From Candidatus Poribacteria bacterium (lineage in GTDB: Bacteria > Poribacteria > WGA-4E > WGA-3G), in contig JAPPMR010000077.1 of NCBI GenBank assembly GCA_028818995.1, forward strand, positions 1 to 16,416: a stretch of 16,416 bases of DNA, in the 5' to 3' direction. The number at the start of each line of letters is the position of its first letter. Position 1 is the first letter of the stretch. Positions 1-8,124 of the stretch are shown in pieces. Under the pieces are notes generated by a model, which had not been told where the DNA came from, did no database searches, and saw only the letters and a program-made list of their open reading frames with translations. Both the position numbers and the translations under genes were made by a program.

Positions 1-91
1 ACTCACTGCAGACCGTTATGCTCGATTTTTGTTAGAAGCCTCACTTGATTTGGAGATAGAAGATGTCAACAATACACTTCCTAAACGTTAA
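1..91 (+). CDS. C-terminal end of an unidentified protein (cut by window edge)
   Basis: The frame beginning at base 2 is open from the window edge to a TAA at 89-91 and encodes 29 residues, including TADRYARFLLEASL followed by an acidic stretch and ending NTLPKR. The other two + frames stop within the first 50 bases. The composition (helical, mixed charge) looks like a genuine protein end. It overlaps the first 29 bases of the MBL gene that starts at 63, and such an overlap is usual between co-transcribed genes, so it is probably the first known member of the MBL operon. The fragment is too short to name a family. Confidence 0.5.
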   Translation, partial: LTADRYARFLLEASLDLEIEDVNNTLPKR

Positions 92-1076
92 ACTTGGGGA
101 CTGCTCGGTTATTAAGCATAATTCTGGACGTGTCACGGTAATTGATGTTTGTAATGCAAAGCCAACGGACGTACAGACCGAGAAAAGAATCTCCGAGATG
201 GCAAAACTTGAAAAAGGTATAGGGGGAAATTTTCAACAAAAAAAATATCCAGTTAGTCCCATAAGTTACCTAAAAGACCACAGTATATACGACATTTTCC
301 GGTATATCCAGACTCACCCTGATATGGATCACATGGATGGTATAAAAACTTTGTATGACGAGTTCAGTTTTGCAAATTTCTGGGACACCGATAATACAAA
401 GGAAATAGATGAAGAGTCATGGGAAAATTCGCCATATAACGAAGAAGATTGGGACTTCTATAAATATTTAAGGGATACAAAACCACATGAAAATCCGAGA
501 AGATTAGCATTGTTATCTGATGCAAGTGGACAATATTGGAATGTCGGAGATGACGGTTCTTCCGGTGGTGATGGAATTCAAATCCTCGCTCCAACTCAAG
601 AGTTAATAGATGCTGTCAACGAAGCTGACAATGATTACAACGATTGTTCTTACGTGCTTCTTTACAGAATAAACGGAAAACGTATTATCTTCAGTGGTGA
701 CTCGCACGATGATACATGGGCGCATATTCTTGAAAATTATGAGGATGATATAAAAAATATAGATTTGCTAATTGCCCCTCATCATGGGCGTGATTCTGAT
801 CGCTCGTATGAGTTTCTTGACGTGCTTAAGCCTACCTTAACATTCTTTGGTATTGCAAGTTCCAAAGATTTAGCCTACTCAAAATGGCGAAGCCGTGGCT
901 TATCAATCATCACAAATAATCAAGCAAATTGTATGGTTGTAAATGCAAGTACAACTCCAATGAAACTCTATGTAACACACGTTAACTTCGCTAAGCGAGT
1001 TAATTCCGAAACCTTTTACGACGATGGCTTTAAGGCATGGTATGTTGGCTATATCACGGAGGATTTAATCCCATGA
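63..1076 (+). CDS. ComEC/Rec2-like MBL-fold metallo-hydrolase (cytoplasmic)
   Basis: This 337-residue protein has the metallo-beta-lactamase fold signature of the stand-alone ComEC/Rec2-type hydrolases (COG2333-like). Residues 85-90 read HPDMDH, the usual metal-binding motif after a hydrophobic strand. SGDS with D213 is the bridging Asp, and APHHGR with H240-H241 is the third metal motif. The region between about 100 and 170 is an acidic insertion rich in Asp, Glu and Trp. There is no signal peptide or membrane segment, so it acts in the cytoplasm, unlike the membrane channel ComEC. A Shine-Dalgarno GGAG at 52-55 lies 7 bases before the ATG. The gene overlaps the preceding gene end by 29 bases and the next MBL gene by 4 (ATGA), so the three are likely translated together. 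The family includes phosphodiesterases and nucleases; the substrate here is unknown. Confidence 0.8.
   Translation: MSTIHFLNVKLGDCSVIKHNSGRVTVIDVCNAKPTDVQTEKRISEMAKLEKGIGGNFQQKKYPVSPISYLKDHSIYDIFRYIQTHPDMDHMDGIKTLYDEFSFANFWDTDNTKEIDEESWENSPYNEEDWDFYKYLRDTKPHENPRRLALLSDASGQYWNVGDDGSSGGDGIQILAPTQELIDAVNEADNDYNDCSYVLLYRINGKRIIFSGDSHDDTWAHILENYEDDIKNIDLLIAPHHGRDSDRSYEFLDVLKPTLTFFGIASSKDLAYSKWRSRGLSIITNNQANCMVVNASTTPMKLYVTHVNFAKRVNSETFYDDGFKAWYVGYITEDLIP
1058..1062 (+). promoter_or_regulatory. Shine-Dalgarno that fixes the start of the second MBL gene
   Basis: GGAGG at 1058-1062 lies 10 bases before the ATG at 1073. It marks 1073 as the start rather than the in-frame ATG at 1037, whose extra 12 residues would lie wholly inside the preceding gene. 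The 1073 ATG overlaps the TGA of the first MBL gene (ATGA), a normal coupling arrangement. Confidence 0.7.
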
Positions 1077-1840
1077 AATTTGAAATTCTGAATGTTGAAC
1101 ATGGATTTTGTGCTTACGCTATAGCAGAAGATAATAGTGTTCTTCTTTTTGACTGTGGTTACTCACAGACATGTTACCCATCAAAATATCTCTGGGAGCA
1201 AGGTATTAGAGTTATTCGTAGATTCTTCATAACAAACTACGATGAAGACCACATTGCTAATTTGCCGGAAGTACGGCAGTTTTTTAAAATAGAAACGATT
1301 ACGCGTAATTGTAGTGTAAATTCCGATGAACTGCTTACCCTGAAAACTCACCCTATCAGCGATGCTATGCAGGAACTACTTAAAATGATTGATAATTTCA
1401 CAGGAGAAGTCGCCATCGGCCAATTTCAATCGGAAGGGATTCAAGTTCAGATATTCTACAATCTTTATCCAACATTCACAGATACCAACAATCTGAGTTT
1501 GCTCACTTTTTTGGACATTGGGGAAGTATGTTTTGCGCTTACGGGAGATCTTGAACGATCAGGATGGATTGAACTGCTCAAGAAGCCTGTTATATGTGAA
1601 TTGCTCAAACGTGTGAATGTTTTTGTTGCTTCACATCATGGACGAGAAAGCGGTTATTGCCGTGAAGTTTTCGATTATTGTTGTCCACGATTCATTATTA
1701 TGTCTGATGGTCCAGTTGAGTACGACACTCAAAAAATGGCAGGCGTTTATGGACAACACGCCATAGGCGGATTGTTCAACGGACAGAAACGAAAGGTCCT
1801 TACAACTAGAAAAGATGGTGGCTTGGTATGGAACTTGTAA
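1073..1840 (+). CDS. Second MBL-fold hydrolase with altered first metal motif
   Basis: The protein has 255 residues from the ATG at 1073. It starts directly with the MBL core (MKFEILNVEHGFCAY) and has the same order of motifs as its upstream neighbour. The first motif reads NYDEDH at residues 55-60, so the leading His is Asn while the Asp-x-Asp-His part remains. TGDL with D159 and ASHHGR with H188-H189 are present. The two proteins are clearly related in motif order but very diverged. The lost ligand suggests either one metal or a non-catalytic partner of the first protein; this is inference. There is no signal peptide. The stop TAA at 1838-1840 is followed in frame by 26 more open codons, so the ancestral protein may have been longer. 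It could alternatively be a fully active enzyme with a variant ligand set. Confidence 0.72.
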   Translation: MKFEILNVEHGFCAYAIAEDNSVLLFDCGYSQTCYPSKYLWEQGIRVIRRFFITNYDEDHIANLPEVRQFFKIETITRNCSVNSDELLTLKTHPISDAMQELLKMIDNFTGEVAIGQFQSEGIQVQIFYNLYPTFTDTNNLSLLTFLDIGEVCFALTGDLERSGWIELLKKPVICELLKRVNVFVASHHGRESGYCREVFDYCCPRFIIMSDGPVEYDTQKMAGVYGQHAIGGLFNGQKRKVLTTRKDGGLVWNL

Positions 1841-1962
1841 GAATGGTCAACTTCAGATATATTAAAAAATGCACTTATATCAATTGGAGTCCCAAAAGCG
1901 ATAATGGAGGAACTCTTATAAATGACGATATATTAAAAGAATGTCAACAAGCGAAGGAATGA
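1828..1962 (+). CDS. Possible small ORF or remnant behind the MBL pair
   Basis: A 44-codon frame runs from the ATG at 1828 (overlapping the end of the second MBL gene) to a TGA at 1960-1962; an internal ATG at 1843 would give 39 residues. It contains TYINWSPKSDNGG and ends DDILKECQQAKE. The competing frame, in phase with the MBL gene, reads TSDILKNALISIGVPK and stops at 1919-1921. A 12-base word occurs in both parts (1856-1867 and 1927-1938). No convincing ribosome binding site precedes either ATG. It may be a real small gene, the frameshifted end of a once longer MBL protein or third gene, or chance. I do not recognise a family. The remaining 1963-2037 before the opposing WD40 gene shows no gene and no convincing terminator. 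Confidence 0.22.
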   Translation: MELVRMVNFRYIKKCTYINWSPKSDNGGTLINDDILKECQQAKE

Positions 1963-2037
1963 CTTGCGGCGTTGTTACGACTTAAAATAATTTGTACTTG
2001 GCATTAAAACTGTTTTCAAGAAGATGCGGAACGAGAC

Positions 2038-3873
2038 TTACCGACCTTGCCTGATTTTTTCTAAGTCCCAGATCAAAATTGTCCCGCCTTCATTTCCACT
2101 TGCAAGTACCTTGCCATTAGGTGAAAACGCCAATGCAATAATATCACTGTTATTCCCAGACAAGGTTGTACTAAGATCTCCAGTATCTACTTCAATTAAT
2201 CTGATATCCAATCTGTCTCCGATAACAAGTGTCTTGCTATCGCTGGAAAACGCTAATGCATAGCGCGATAAGGAGCTCAATGAGAAATAAACTTCAGTAT
2301 AAAGTCGGATCAATTCATTAGTACCAAACTTCCAAAAACTAACTCCGTTTGTTGTAGCAACCGCGAGGAGTTTATTGTCTGGTGAAGATGCAAGGGCTTT
2401 AAATATGTCCTTTGAATAGGCGCTTTCTTCAAGGTTATCATGGGGTGTAAACTCGAAGTTAAGAGGGAACCCATACTTTACTTTTTTACCATCGCTTGTA
2501 TATATTAGTGTTCCATCATGTGAAAATGTCAACTGATCCTTAAAGAAAGTAAAATTCTCCGTGTTTATGTTCATTGTGTTCATGGTCATACGTCTTTCAC
2601 CAGTATCAATAGATCGAAAATTAATGTTATCATCGGCTTGCTTACCAAAAGTATGACTTGCAAACAAATCTCTGCTAATATCAAATGCCATTATAGTTTC
2701 GTCATTGCGACCTACCAAAGTAGATTTGAGTTGACCTGTCTCTATATCCCATTTATGAATTATTGATCCCGCAATACCGCTAATTAACGTTTTACTATCA
2801 GCAGAAAATGCCAATGCATTAACTTCTTGCCAATGTCCAGAAATACTCAAACGTTGCTGTTTAGTTGACAGATCCCAAAACCGAATCGTCCCATCCCAAC
2901 TTCCGCTAACAAGAGTTTCACCGTCAGGTGAAAACGATAATGCTCTAACTCTATCTGTGTGCCCCCTAAATGTATGGATAAGGTGTCCGGAGCGTGGATT
3001 CCAAAGATGGATTGTACTATCCGATCCAGAACTGGCTAATAATTCGCCATCAGGAGAGAATGCTAATGTTGTGATGTTTTTATTATGTCCGCGCAATCTC
3101 TTTAAGAATTCACCATTACTTGCATCTAATAGAGATATTGTATCGTTAGCGTGATCAAAACGACCATAATCGCCCACGCAAGCAAGTATTTTGCCGTTCG
3201 GGGAAAACATTATGGGAGAAACTGAATCCACGTTTTTTTGACGAAAAAATATTGTTCTTCCTGTTTCAACATCCCACCAATACAGTGCCTTCTTCCCTTG
3301 AAAAACAGATCTACTAATTATAGTTTTACCGTCTGGTGAAACTGCGAACGATGTAATTTTTGTATGTCCTGTAAGGGTTTTAGAAATTGTTTTATTCGTC
3401 ACATCCCAAAATCTAATTAATCCACCTGTCCTTGTACCAGTGGCTAATGTTTGTCCATCAGGAAAAAACACTAAATCTCCAGGAAGGTGGGGTTCCTCTC
3501 TTAGAATAGATAGATATCGTCCGGTGTGCGGTTCCCAAAGATGGATACCATCTAAAGCACAAATTGCTAATATTTTACCGTTTGGTGAGAACGCCAATTT
3601 GATAATCCAATCAGAGTATATTTGATTGTGCTTTTTGTTTTGAAGCAACCGAATCTCTTTTCCTGAATCAGCATCATATAGCCAAACTCCGATAGAAGTT
3701 GCTACCGCTATAAAATCGCCATCTGGTGAATGCTTTAGATCGTAAATTTGCCCTTTTCCAAGACGAAGTGTAGCGTTTTCAGGGAGTCCCCACTTCATAT
3801 AGTCCTCAGTATATCCGTTTAGTGTAAACAGAATCAAGACTAACAATAAGGGAACAAGCAGTACATTTTTCAT
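2038..3873 (-). CDS. Secreted WD40-repeat protein A (611 aa)
   Basis: The N-terminus has two charged residues, a hydrophobic stretch (about residues 4-18) and a polar NGYTED region, which fits a cleaved signal peptide. Next come W28, LP at 30-31 and RLGKG at 37-41, a signature shared with the two other WD40 proteins in this window. From about residue 43 to the end I count about 13 WD40-like units, each with an FSPDGK-like turn and usually a WD-type ending; examples are LAFSPDGELLASSGSD and IRFWDLSTKQ. The middle ones (about 395-480) are degenerate. This number would make two beta-propellers. WD40 propellers are binding platforms, and no enzymatic domain is visible. The Shine-Dalgarno AAAGGA at 3879-3884 lies 5 bases before the ATG. 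Immediately upstream lies a uvrA-like gene fragment, so its promoter region is recent or rearranged. No ligand or partner can be named. Confidence 0.85.
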   Translation of the reverse strand: MKNVLLVPLLLVLILFTLNGYTEDYMKWGLPENATLRLGKGQIYDLKHSPDGDFIAVATSIGVWLYDADSGKEIRLLQNKKHNQIYSDWIIKLAFSPNGKILAICALDGIHLWEPHTGRYLSILREEPHLPGDLVFFPDGQTLATGTRTGGLIRFWDVTNKTISKTLTGHTKITSFAVSPDGKTIISRSVFQGKKALYWWDVETGRTIFFRQKNVDSVSPIMFSPNGKILACVGDYGRFDHANDTISLLDASNGEFLKRLRGHNKNITTLAFSPDGELLASSGSDSTIHLWNPRSGHLIHTFRGHTDRVRALSFSPDGETLVSGSWDGTIRFWDLSTKQQRLSISGHWQEVNALAFSADSKTLISGIAGSIIHKWDIETGQLKSTLVGRNDETIMAFDISRDLFASHTFGKQADDNINFRSIDTGERRMTMNTMNINTENFTFFKDQLTFSHDGTLIYTSDGKKVKYGFPLNFEFTPHDNLEESAYSKDIFKALASSPDNKLLAVATTNGVSFWKFGTNELIRLYTEVYFSLSSLSRYALAFSSDSKTLVIGDRLDIRLIEVDTGDLSTTLSGNNSDIIALAFSPNGKVLASGNEGGTILIWDLEKIRQGR

Positions 3874-3885
3874 AGTTTTCCTTTA

Positions 3886-3956
3886 TTATGCCAGGTGCTC
3901 CTTCAAAAACCGTCCAGTAAAAGACTTAACACACCTTCGCAATTTCCTCTGGCGTG
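3886..3956 (-). pseudogene. Decayed 3' end of a second uvrA-like gene
   Basis: This stretch aligns to the 3' end of the intact uvrA (5069-5138) with about 62 of 70 matching bases and a single one-base insertion. Read on the - strand it gives TPEEIAKV, then a frameshift, then [13 protein letters not shown] and a stop at 3886-3888. The intact UvrA ends [19 protein letters not shown] plus HLA. All six differences in the last 14 codons (stop included) are synonymous third-position changes, so the piece diverged while still part of a working gene. It sits between the Uma2-family gene and WD40 protein A and has no start of its own. It is a relic, not an expressed gene. Confidence 0.75.
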
Positions 3957-3986
3957 TCGTGCTCCTATGCTATAATCTCAGATATG

Positions 3987-4871
3987 TCAAGAAGTCCCAT
4001 CTTGGCTATCAGCGAATTGTTTCCGAAGTCGTTCTAACTCAGTTTCTAACGCCTGCCGCCGCTCAGTTTCCTGTTTAGCAAGTGCCTCTGCTGCTTGTCG
4101 TCGCTCTGCTTCTTCTGCTGCCATCGCCTCTGCTTCCTCTCGTAGGTGTTTTTCTTGTTCTCGCAGTTGCTGTTCTTGTTCTCTAAGTTGTTTTTCTTGC
4201 TTGTGGAATTGTTGTTCTTCCATAGAAGTTGTTATCGGAGTGCCATCAGGCAGGTACGGACGCAATAGCCTCACATGTGTCGTTAGGTCATCTTTCCATC
4301 GAAACCAGAGATTTAACGCATTACTGAACAATCCACCTTCGGCATCAGGTACAATCTCAGTATAATTCCCAGAAGTACTCCGCTGCCAACCGCGAAATTC
4401 CGCCGGTTTCCCCATTTCAGGTTGGTGGATAAAGTATTCTTGAACGCCTATTTCTGTCATATACAAGTCTACTTTTTTCTGCCGATCCAGATGTGCAGTT
4501 GAGGCAGAGAGAAACTCAAAGACAGCAACGGGCACCGCACCTTCTGCCCACGTATAGAAACTACGACGCAGTGGATATTTTTCAACACCAAACACGATGT
4601 GGACATCAGGAGCGACACATTTTGTGATGTCACCTTCGCTATAATAGATAAAACTGTCAACGGCGATGTGAACCAGATCGTTGATTGCGAAATATCGCTT
4701 GAGTTGGTCGGATAACGTAATAATCTGTTCAGCATGAAAATCGGTTTCAGCCATAGGTTCGTCGTCCTCACACGGATAGCCTTCTATGTAAATGGTTGGT
4801 TTTCCACTCGCTTTTGGAAAGATGGGCATATACTTTTTTTGTTTCATTCTGAAATCGTTTAGCGTATCCAT
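3987..4871 (-). CDS. Uma2 family (DUF820) putative endonuclease with coiled-coil tail
   Basis: The protein has 294 residues. Residues about 40-190 match the Uma2 family (PF05685), which has a PD-(D/E)xK nuclease-like fold. Conserved elements are APDVHIVF with D89, VFEFLSAST with E119, D129 and K132/K133 in DRQKK, and GVQEYFI at 142-148. The family is widespread, often in many copies, and its biological role is not established. Residues about 215-288 are an added tail of Gln, Glu, Arg and Lys that should form a coiled coil. It includes three near-exact heptads of the form KQEKQLR, EQEQQLR, EQEKHLR. Ordinary members end near residue 190-200, so the tail is an extension, perhaps for oligomerisation. 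A ribosome binding site of GGAGA type precedes the ATG. A good promoter lies at 4963-4991 behind the uvrA terminator, so it is probably transcribed alone. Confidence 0.82.
   Translation of the reverse strand: MDTLNDFRMKQKKYMPIFPKASGKPTIYIEGYPCEDDEPMAETDFHAEQIITLSDQLKRYFAINDLVHIAVDSFIYYSEGDITKCVAPDVHIVFGVEKYPLRRSFYTWAEGAVPVAVFEFLSASTAHLDRQKKVDLYMTEIGVQEYFIHQPEMGKPAEFRGWQRSTSGNYTEIVPDAEGGLFSNALNLWFRWKDDLTTHVRLLRPYLPDGTPITTSMEEQQFHKQEKQLREQEQQLREQEKHLREEAEAMAAEEAERRQAAEALAKQETERRQALETELERLRKQFADSQDGTS
4140..4202 (-). repeat. Three 21-bp in-frame repeats coding coiled-coil heptads
   Basis: Three consecutive 21-base units encode KQEKQLR, EQEQQLR and EQEKHLR (residues 224-244 of the Uma2-family protein). 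The units are similar at DNA level and stay in frame, which suggests copy-number change by slippage. Lower-order Glu/Ala/Arg-rich repetition continues towards 4008 (AAEEAERRQAAEALAKQETE). Confidence 0.65.
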
Positions 4872-4962
4872 GATTTTCTCCGTTGTGTATTAGGATAGGA
4901 ACTATTTAAGCAACACTCATGCTGTTTGAAAATATCACAAAACAGTCTTATCATTTCTTTTC

Positions 4963-4991
4963 ATTTTAACAGAAAATACATGGTTTTTCAA
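4963..4991 (-). promoter_or_regulatory. Sigma-70-type promoter for the Uma2-family gene
   Basis: On the - strand TTGAAA (4986-4991) is followed after exactly 17 bases by TAAAAT (4963-4968). Both boxes are close to the sigma-70 consensus. Transcription would start near 4956, leaving a leader of about 85 bases before the ATG at 4871. The position just past the uvrA terminator is what one expects for an independent unit. Confidence 0.5.
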
Positions 4992-5000
4992 GGTAATTGT

Positions 5001-5034
5001 ATGAAAACGAAAAGGCGAGGCACAAGACCTCGCC
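5001..5034 (-). terminator. Rho-independent terminator of uvrA
   Basis: GGCGAGG (5014-5020) and CCTCGCC (5028-5034) form a perfect 7-bp GC-rich stem with a 7-base loop. Read on the - strand the stem is followed by TTTTCGTTTT (5004-5013). It starts 34 bases after the uvrA stop at 5069. On the + strand no T-run follows, so it is directional towards uvrA. Confidence 0.65.
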
Positions 5035-5068
5035 CTACAGTTCTTGAGATTGTGTAATAGCAAGAAGC

Positions 5069-7939
5069 CTACGCAAGATGCTCCTTCAAAAACCGACCCG
5101 TAAAAGACTTACGCACCTTCGCAATGTCCTCTGGCGTGCCTTGCGCTAAAACCTGTCCACCCTTATGTCCACCCTCCGGACCGAGGTCAATCACATAATC
5201 AGCAGTTTTAATTACATCCAGATGATGCTCAATCACAATCACCGTATGCCCAGAATCCACCAGTCGTCCGATGCTATCCAAGAGTTTTTGAATATCGGCA
5301 AGATGCAGCCCCGTAGTCGGTTCATCAAGAATATAGAGATTATGTTTTCCGCGCTTGATTTTGCTGAGTTCGTTGGCGAGTTTAATCCGTTGTGCTTCAC
5401 CGCCGGAAAGGATAGGCGCAGGATGCCCAATTTTGAGATAGCCGAGTCCGAGTTCGTTCATAACACCTAACTTGTGGCAAATCAGACGTTGGTCAACAAA
5501 GAATTCAACACCATCCTCAATTGACATCTCAAGGATTTCGGATATATTCTTGCCGTTATAGGTAACCTCAAGCGTATCTTCATTGTAGCGCGCACCTTTA
5601 CAAGTTGGGCAAGTAACCTCAACGTCTGGCATAAAGTGCAGCTGCGTTGTAATTGTACCTTCACCGTGGCATTCCTCGCATCGTCCGCCTTTTACATTAA
5701 AACTGAAACGTGAGGCAGTATAGCCGCGTAATTCTGCTGCAGGTGTGCTTGCAAAAAGTTTGCGGATATTGTCATAAAAACCGATGTAAGTCGCAGGATT
5801 TGAACGTGGTGAACGGCCAATCGGGGACTGGTCAATGTTAATTACATCGCTGATGTTTTCGTGCCCTTCAAGTTCATCATGCTCTCCGTAAAGTGTGCGG
5901 CTATCGTGGTAGATAGAATAGAGTCTTTTGTAAATAATCTCGTTGAGAAGCGTGCTTTTCCCCGATCCAGATGCACCCGTAATACAGATAAACGCACCTA
6001 ACGGAATATCAACACTGATATTTTGTAGATTATTTTCTCTGGCACCTGTAACACTCAGAAATTTGCCGTTCATGGCGCGGCGTTCAATAGGCATCGGAAT
6101 TTCACGTTTCCCGCTCATATACAGACCCGTCAAGGAATCGTCGCTCTTAATTATCTTTTCATACGGACCTTGAACAACAACATGCCCACCGTGAACACCT
6201 GGACCAGGACCCATCTCAATAATATGGTCCGCAGCACGGATTGTGCTTTCATCGTGCTCAACAACAATTACTGTATTGCCGATGTCACGCAATTTACGCA
6301 AGGTTTCAATCATCTTCTCATTGTCTTTCGGATGTAAACCGATACTCGGTTCGTCAAGCACATACAGCATGCCCATCAACCCCGAACCGATTTGAGTTGA
6401 AAGACGGATACGTTGCGATTCACCACCGGAAAGCGTCGCTGAACGTCGATTGAGATTTAGATAGTCAAGACCGATTCCAAGCAGTAATTCAATGCGGGTG
6501 ACCAATTCTCTGGTAACACGTTGACCCGCTTCGCGCTGTTTTTCAGGTAAGTCCGTGATTTCAGATAAGAAATCGCGTAATTGTTCAAGATGCAATTCAC
6601 CTACATCGTGGATAGTTTTGTCATCAATGGTAACAAGGAGGCGCTGTCGTTTAAGTTTCATGCCGTGGCAATCGGGACAAGTGTGTTCAACCATCACTTT
6701 TCGGAGATAATCCTCCATCCCTGAATGTGCCTCGCCCTGTTTCCGGTAATTCCGATAACGCCTGTCAATGCGGGTGATAATGCCATCAAAACGGACAGGC
6801 ATGCCGATATGCTTTTCCCGCATCGGTTTTGCGTCTGGTGCTTGACAGAGTGGAAATTCCTCTCCCCGTGTGCCGTAAAACACAATATCCACAATCTCGT
6901 CTGGAAGGTCGGCAAAAGGCATATCCAGATCAATCTTATAGTGTTGGGCAAGACTATACATCATCCTCCCATCCCATCTGTCTGGCTCATAGTTAAAGGC
7001 TTGCTTGACAAACGCACCATCAGCAATGCTTCTTGTTTTGTCGGGGACGAGTAGATTAGGATGGACCTGTAAGTAGGTGCCGAGACCGGAACAAGTTACG
7101 CAAGCACCGGTTGGCTCGTTAAAGGTAAAATGATGTGGGCCTAATTCGCACATCAACACACCGTGTTCAGCACAGCCAAAATCTGCCAGTAGTTCGTCAA
7201 CGTCAACATCTTCGTCATCCGGCGGTTGCACATGAAAACGCAGAAAACCTTCACCGACCAACATAGCATGTTCAAGTGCAGCTAAAATTTGTTTATCAAC
7301 GTCTTTTTTGATGAAGAATTTGTCAACAATAACCTGAATGTCGTATTCCTTATCTTGATCTAATTCTATTTCTTCACTGATGTCGTGTTCAACACCGTCA
7401 ATGCGAACATGTCTGCAGCCTTTAGTCCTAATATCGTCAAAGAGGTATTCATAATCTTCGCCATAAATCTTGAAGACAGGGGCGTGGATTTCTACTTCGG
7501 TGTCGTCAGGGAAAGAAAGTAGTCGCTCTAAAATTTGATAGTGAGAACGGATCGGAATTTCTGTCTCACAATATGGGCAATGTGATAAACCGATAGTGGA
7601 GAAAAGCATTCGCAGGTAGTCTTGCAAATCGGTCATCGTTCCCACGGTGGAACGCGGGTTCGCTGTAATCGTTTTCTGTTCAATTGAAACAACAGGCGAC
7701 AACCCATCAATAAAATCAACGTCAGGTTTTTTCAACTGTGTAATGAACCTTTTGGCATAGGTAGACATCGATTCAAGGAATCGGCGTTGCCCCTCAGCAT
7801 AGACAGTGTCAAACGCTAATGAGGATTTTCCCGACCCACTAATGCCCGTAACAACGACGAGTTGATCGCGTGGTATCTCTAATTCTATATTTTGTAGGTT
7901 ATTTTCTCGCGCTCCTTTAACTGAGACCGTTTGCCTCAT
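5069..7939 (-). CDS. uvrA: UvrABC excinuclease subunit A
   Basis: This 956-residue protein is a full-length UvrA (usual length about 940), the ATP-dependent damage sensor that loads UvrB in nucleotide excision repair. The first ABC unit has Walker [10 protein letters not shown] (32-40), signature LSGGES (503-508) and LYVLDEPS (525-532). The second has GASGSGKST (655-663), LSGGEA (844-849) and LYILDEPT (868-875). The UvrB-binding and insertion regions between about 130 and 420 are present, so this is not the shortened UvrA2 type. The second zinc module is intact (CEEC 754-757, CPTC 777-780). The first reads C256-x2-H259 and C280-x2-C283, so one Cys is His. CPDC at 421-424 is also present. A strong Shine-Dalgarno AAGGAGG (7946-7952) lies 6 bases before the ATG. 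An extended -10 box lies at 8034-8042 and a terminator follows. No LexA-type box was recognised. Confidence 0.97.
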   Translation of the reverse strand: MRQTVSVKGARENNLQNIELEIPRDQLVVVTGISGSGKSSLAFDTVYAEGQRRFLESMSTYAKRFITQLKKPDVDFIDGLSPVVSIEQKTITANPRSTVGTMTDLQDYLRMLFSTIGLSHCPYCETEIPIRSHYQILERLLSFPDDTEVEIHAPVFKIYGEDYEYLFDDIRTKGCRHVRIDGVEHDISEEIELDQDKEYDIQVIVDKFFIKKDVDKQILAALEHAMLVGEGFLRFHVQPPDDEDVDVDELLADFGCAEHGVLMCELGPHHFTFNEPTGACVTCSGLGTYLQVHPNLLVPDKTRSIADGAFVKQAFNYEPDRWDGRMMYSLAQHYKIDLDMPFADLPDEIVDIVFYGTRGEEFPLCQAPDAKPMREKHIGMPVRFDGIITRIDRRYRNYRKQGEAHSGMEDYLRKVMVEHTCPDCHGMKLKRQRLLVTIDDKTIHDVGELHLEQLRDFLSEITDLPEKQREAGQRVTRELVTRIELLLGIGLDYLNLNRRSATLSGGESQRIRLSTQIGSGLMGMLYVLDEPSIGLHPKDNEKMIETLRKLRDIGNTVIVVEHDESTIRAADHIIEMGPGPGVHGGHVVVQGPYEKIIKSDDSLTGLYMSGKREIPMPIERRAMNGKFLSVTGARENNLQNISVDIPLGAFICITGASGSGKSTLLNEIIYKRLYSIYHDSRTLYGEHDELEGHENISDVINIDQSPIGRSPRSNPATYIGFYDNIRKLFASTPAAELRGYTASRFSFNVKGGRCEECHGEGTITTQLHFMPDVEVTCPTCKGARYNEDTLEVTYNGKNISEILEMSIEDGVEFFVDQRLICHKLGVMNELGLGYLKIGHPAPILSGGEAQRIKLANELSKIKRGKHNLYILDEPTTGLHLADIQKLLDSIGRLVDSGHTVIVIEHHLDVIKTADYVIDLGPEGGHKGGQVLAQGTPEDIAKVRKSFTGRFLKEHLA

Positions 7940-8033
7940 GTGTTTCCTCCTTGCTTATTATAAATCCAAATTGAAAAAATGTCCGGTGTGAATGGTCTTG
8001 TTATATGTAGTGATTGAAATAGGAATTATCTAA

Positions 8034-8042
8034 ATTATACCA
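8034..8042 (-). promoter_or_regulatory. Extended -10 element, candidate uvrA promoter
   Basis: On the - strand TGGTATAAT (8034-8042) is a perfect extended -10 (TGn plus TATAAT), about 95 bases upstream of the uvrA start. The region at the right distance for a -35 box is only T-rich (TTATTT at 8058-8063), which an extended -10 tolerates. It lies between the antitoxin relic and uvrA. Confidence 0.42.
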
Positions 8043-8124
8043 TACAAATTTACGAAAAAATAACTGTTATAGTTACGTGGGAAAAGTGTTGTTTGTAGTC
8101 GCGCAATTTATTACGCCTTTACCA

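Noticed and set aside
1037..1072. Upstream ATG at 1037 as the start of the second MBL gene
   Set aside because: The 12 added residues are unlike MBL starts and lie inside the first gene. The ATG at 1073 has a strong ribosome binding site and starts at the MBL core.
2024..2263. + strand open frame opposite WD40 gene A, with similar ones at 2957-3154, 3440-3625, 9074-9430 and 11921-12229
   Set aside because: These are antisense shadows of the repeated SPDG/WD codons. They recur with the WD40 period and have no ribosome binding site or family-like content.
3961..3990. TTGACA on the - strand at 3985-3990 as a -35 box for WD40 gene A
   Set aside because: The box overlaps the Uma2-family stop and no acceptable -10 lies 16-18 bases downstream (ATAGGA or TAGGAG only).
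5014..5034. GC-rich palindrome considered as a dispersed REP-like element
   Set aside because: Only one copy is present in the window, and the directional T-run behind it fits a uvrA terminator better. A dispersed family cannot be excluded from this window alone.
6725..7054. 109-codon + strand frame within uvrA
   Set aside because: It is fully opposite conserved UvrA sequence and has no own ribosome binding site or recognisable product.
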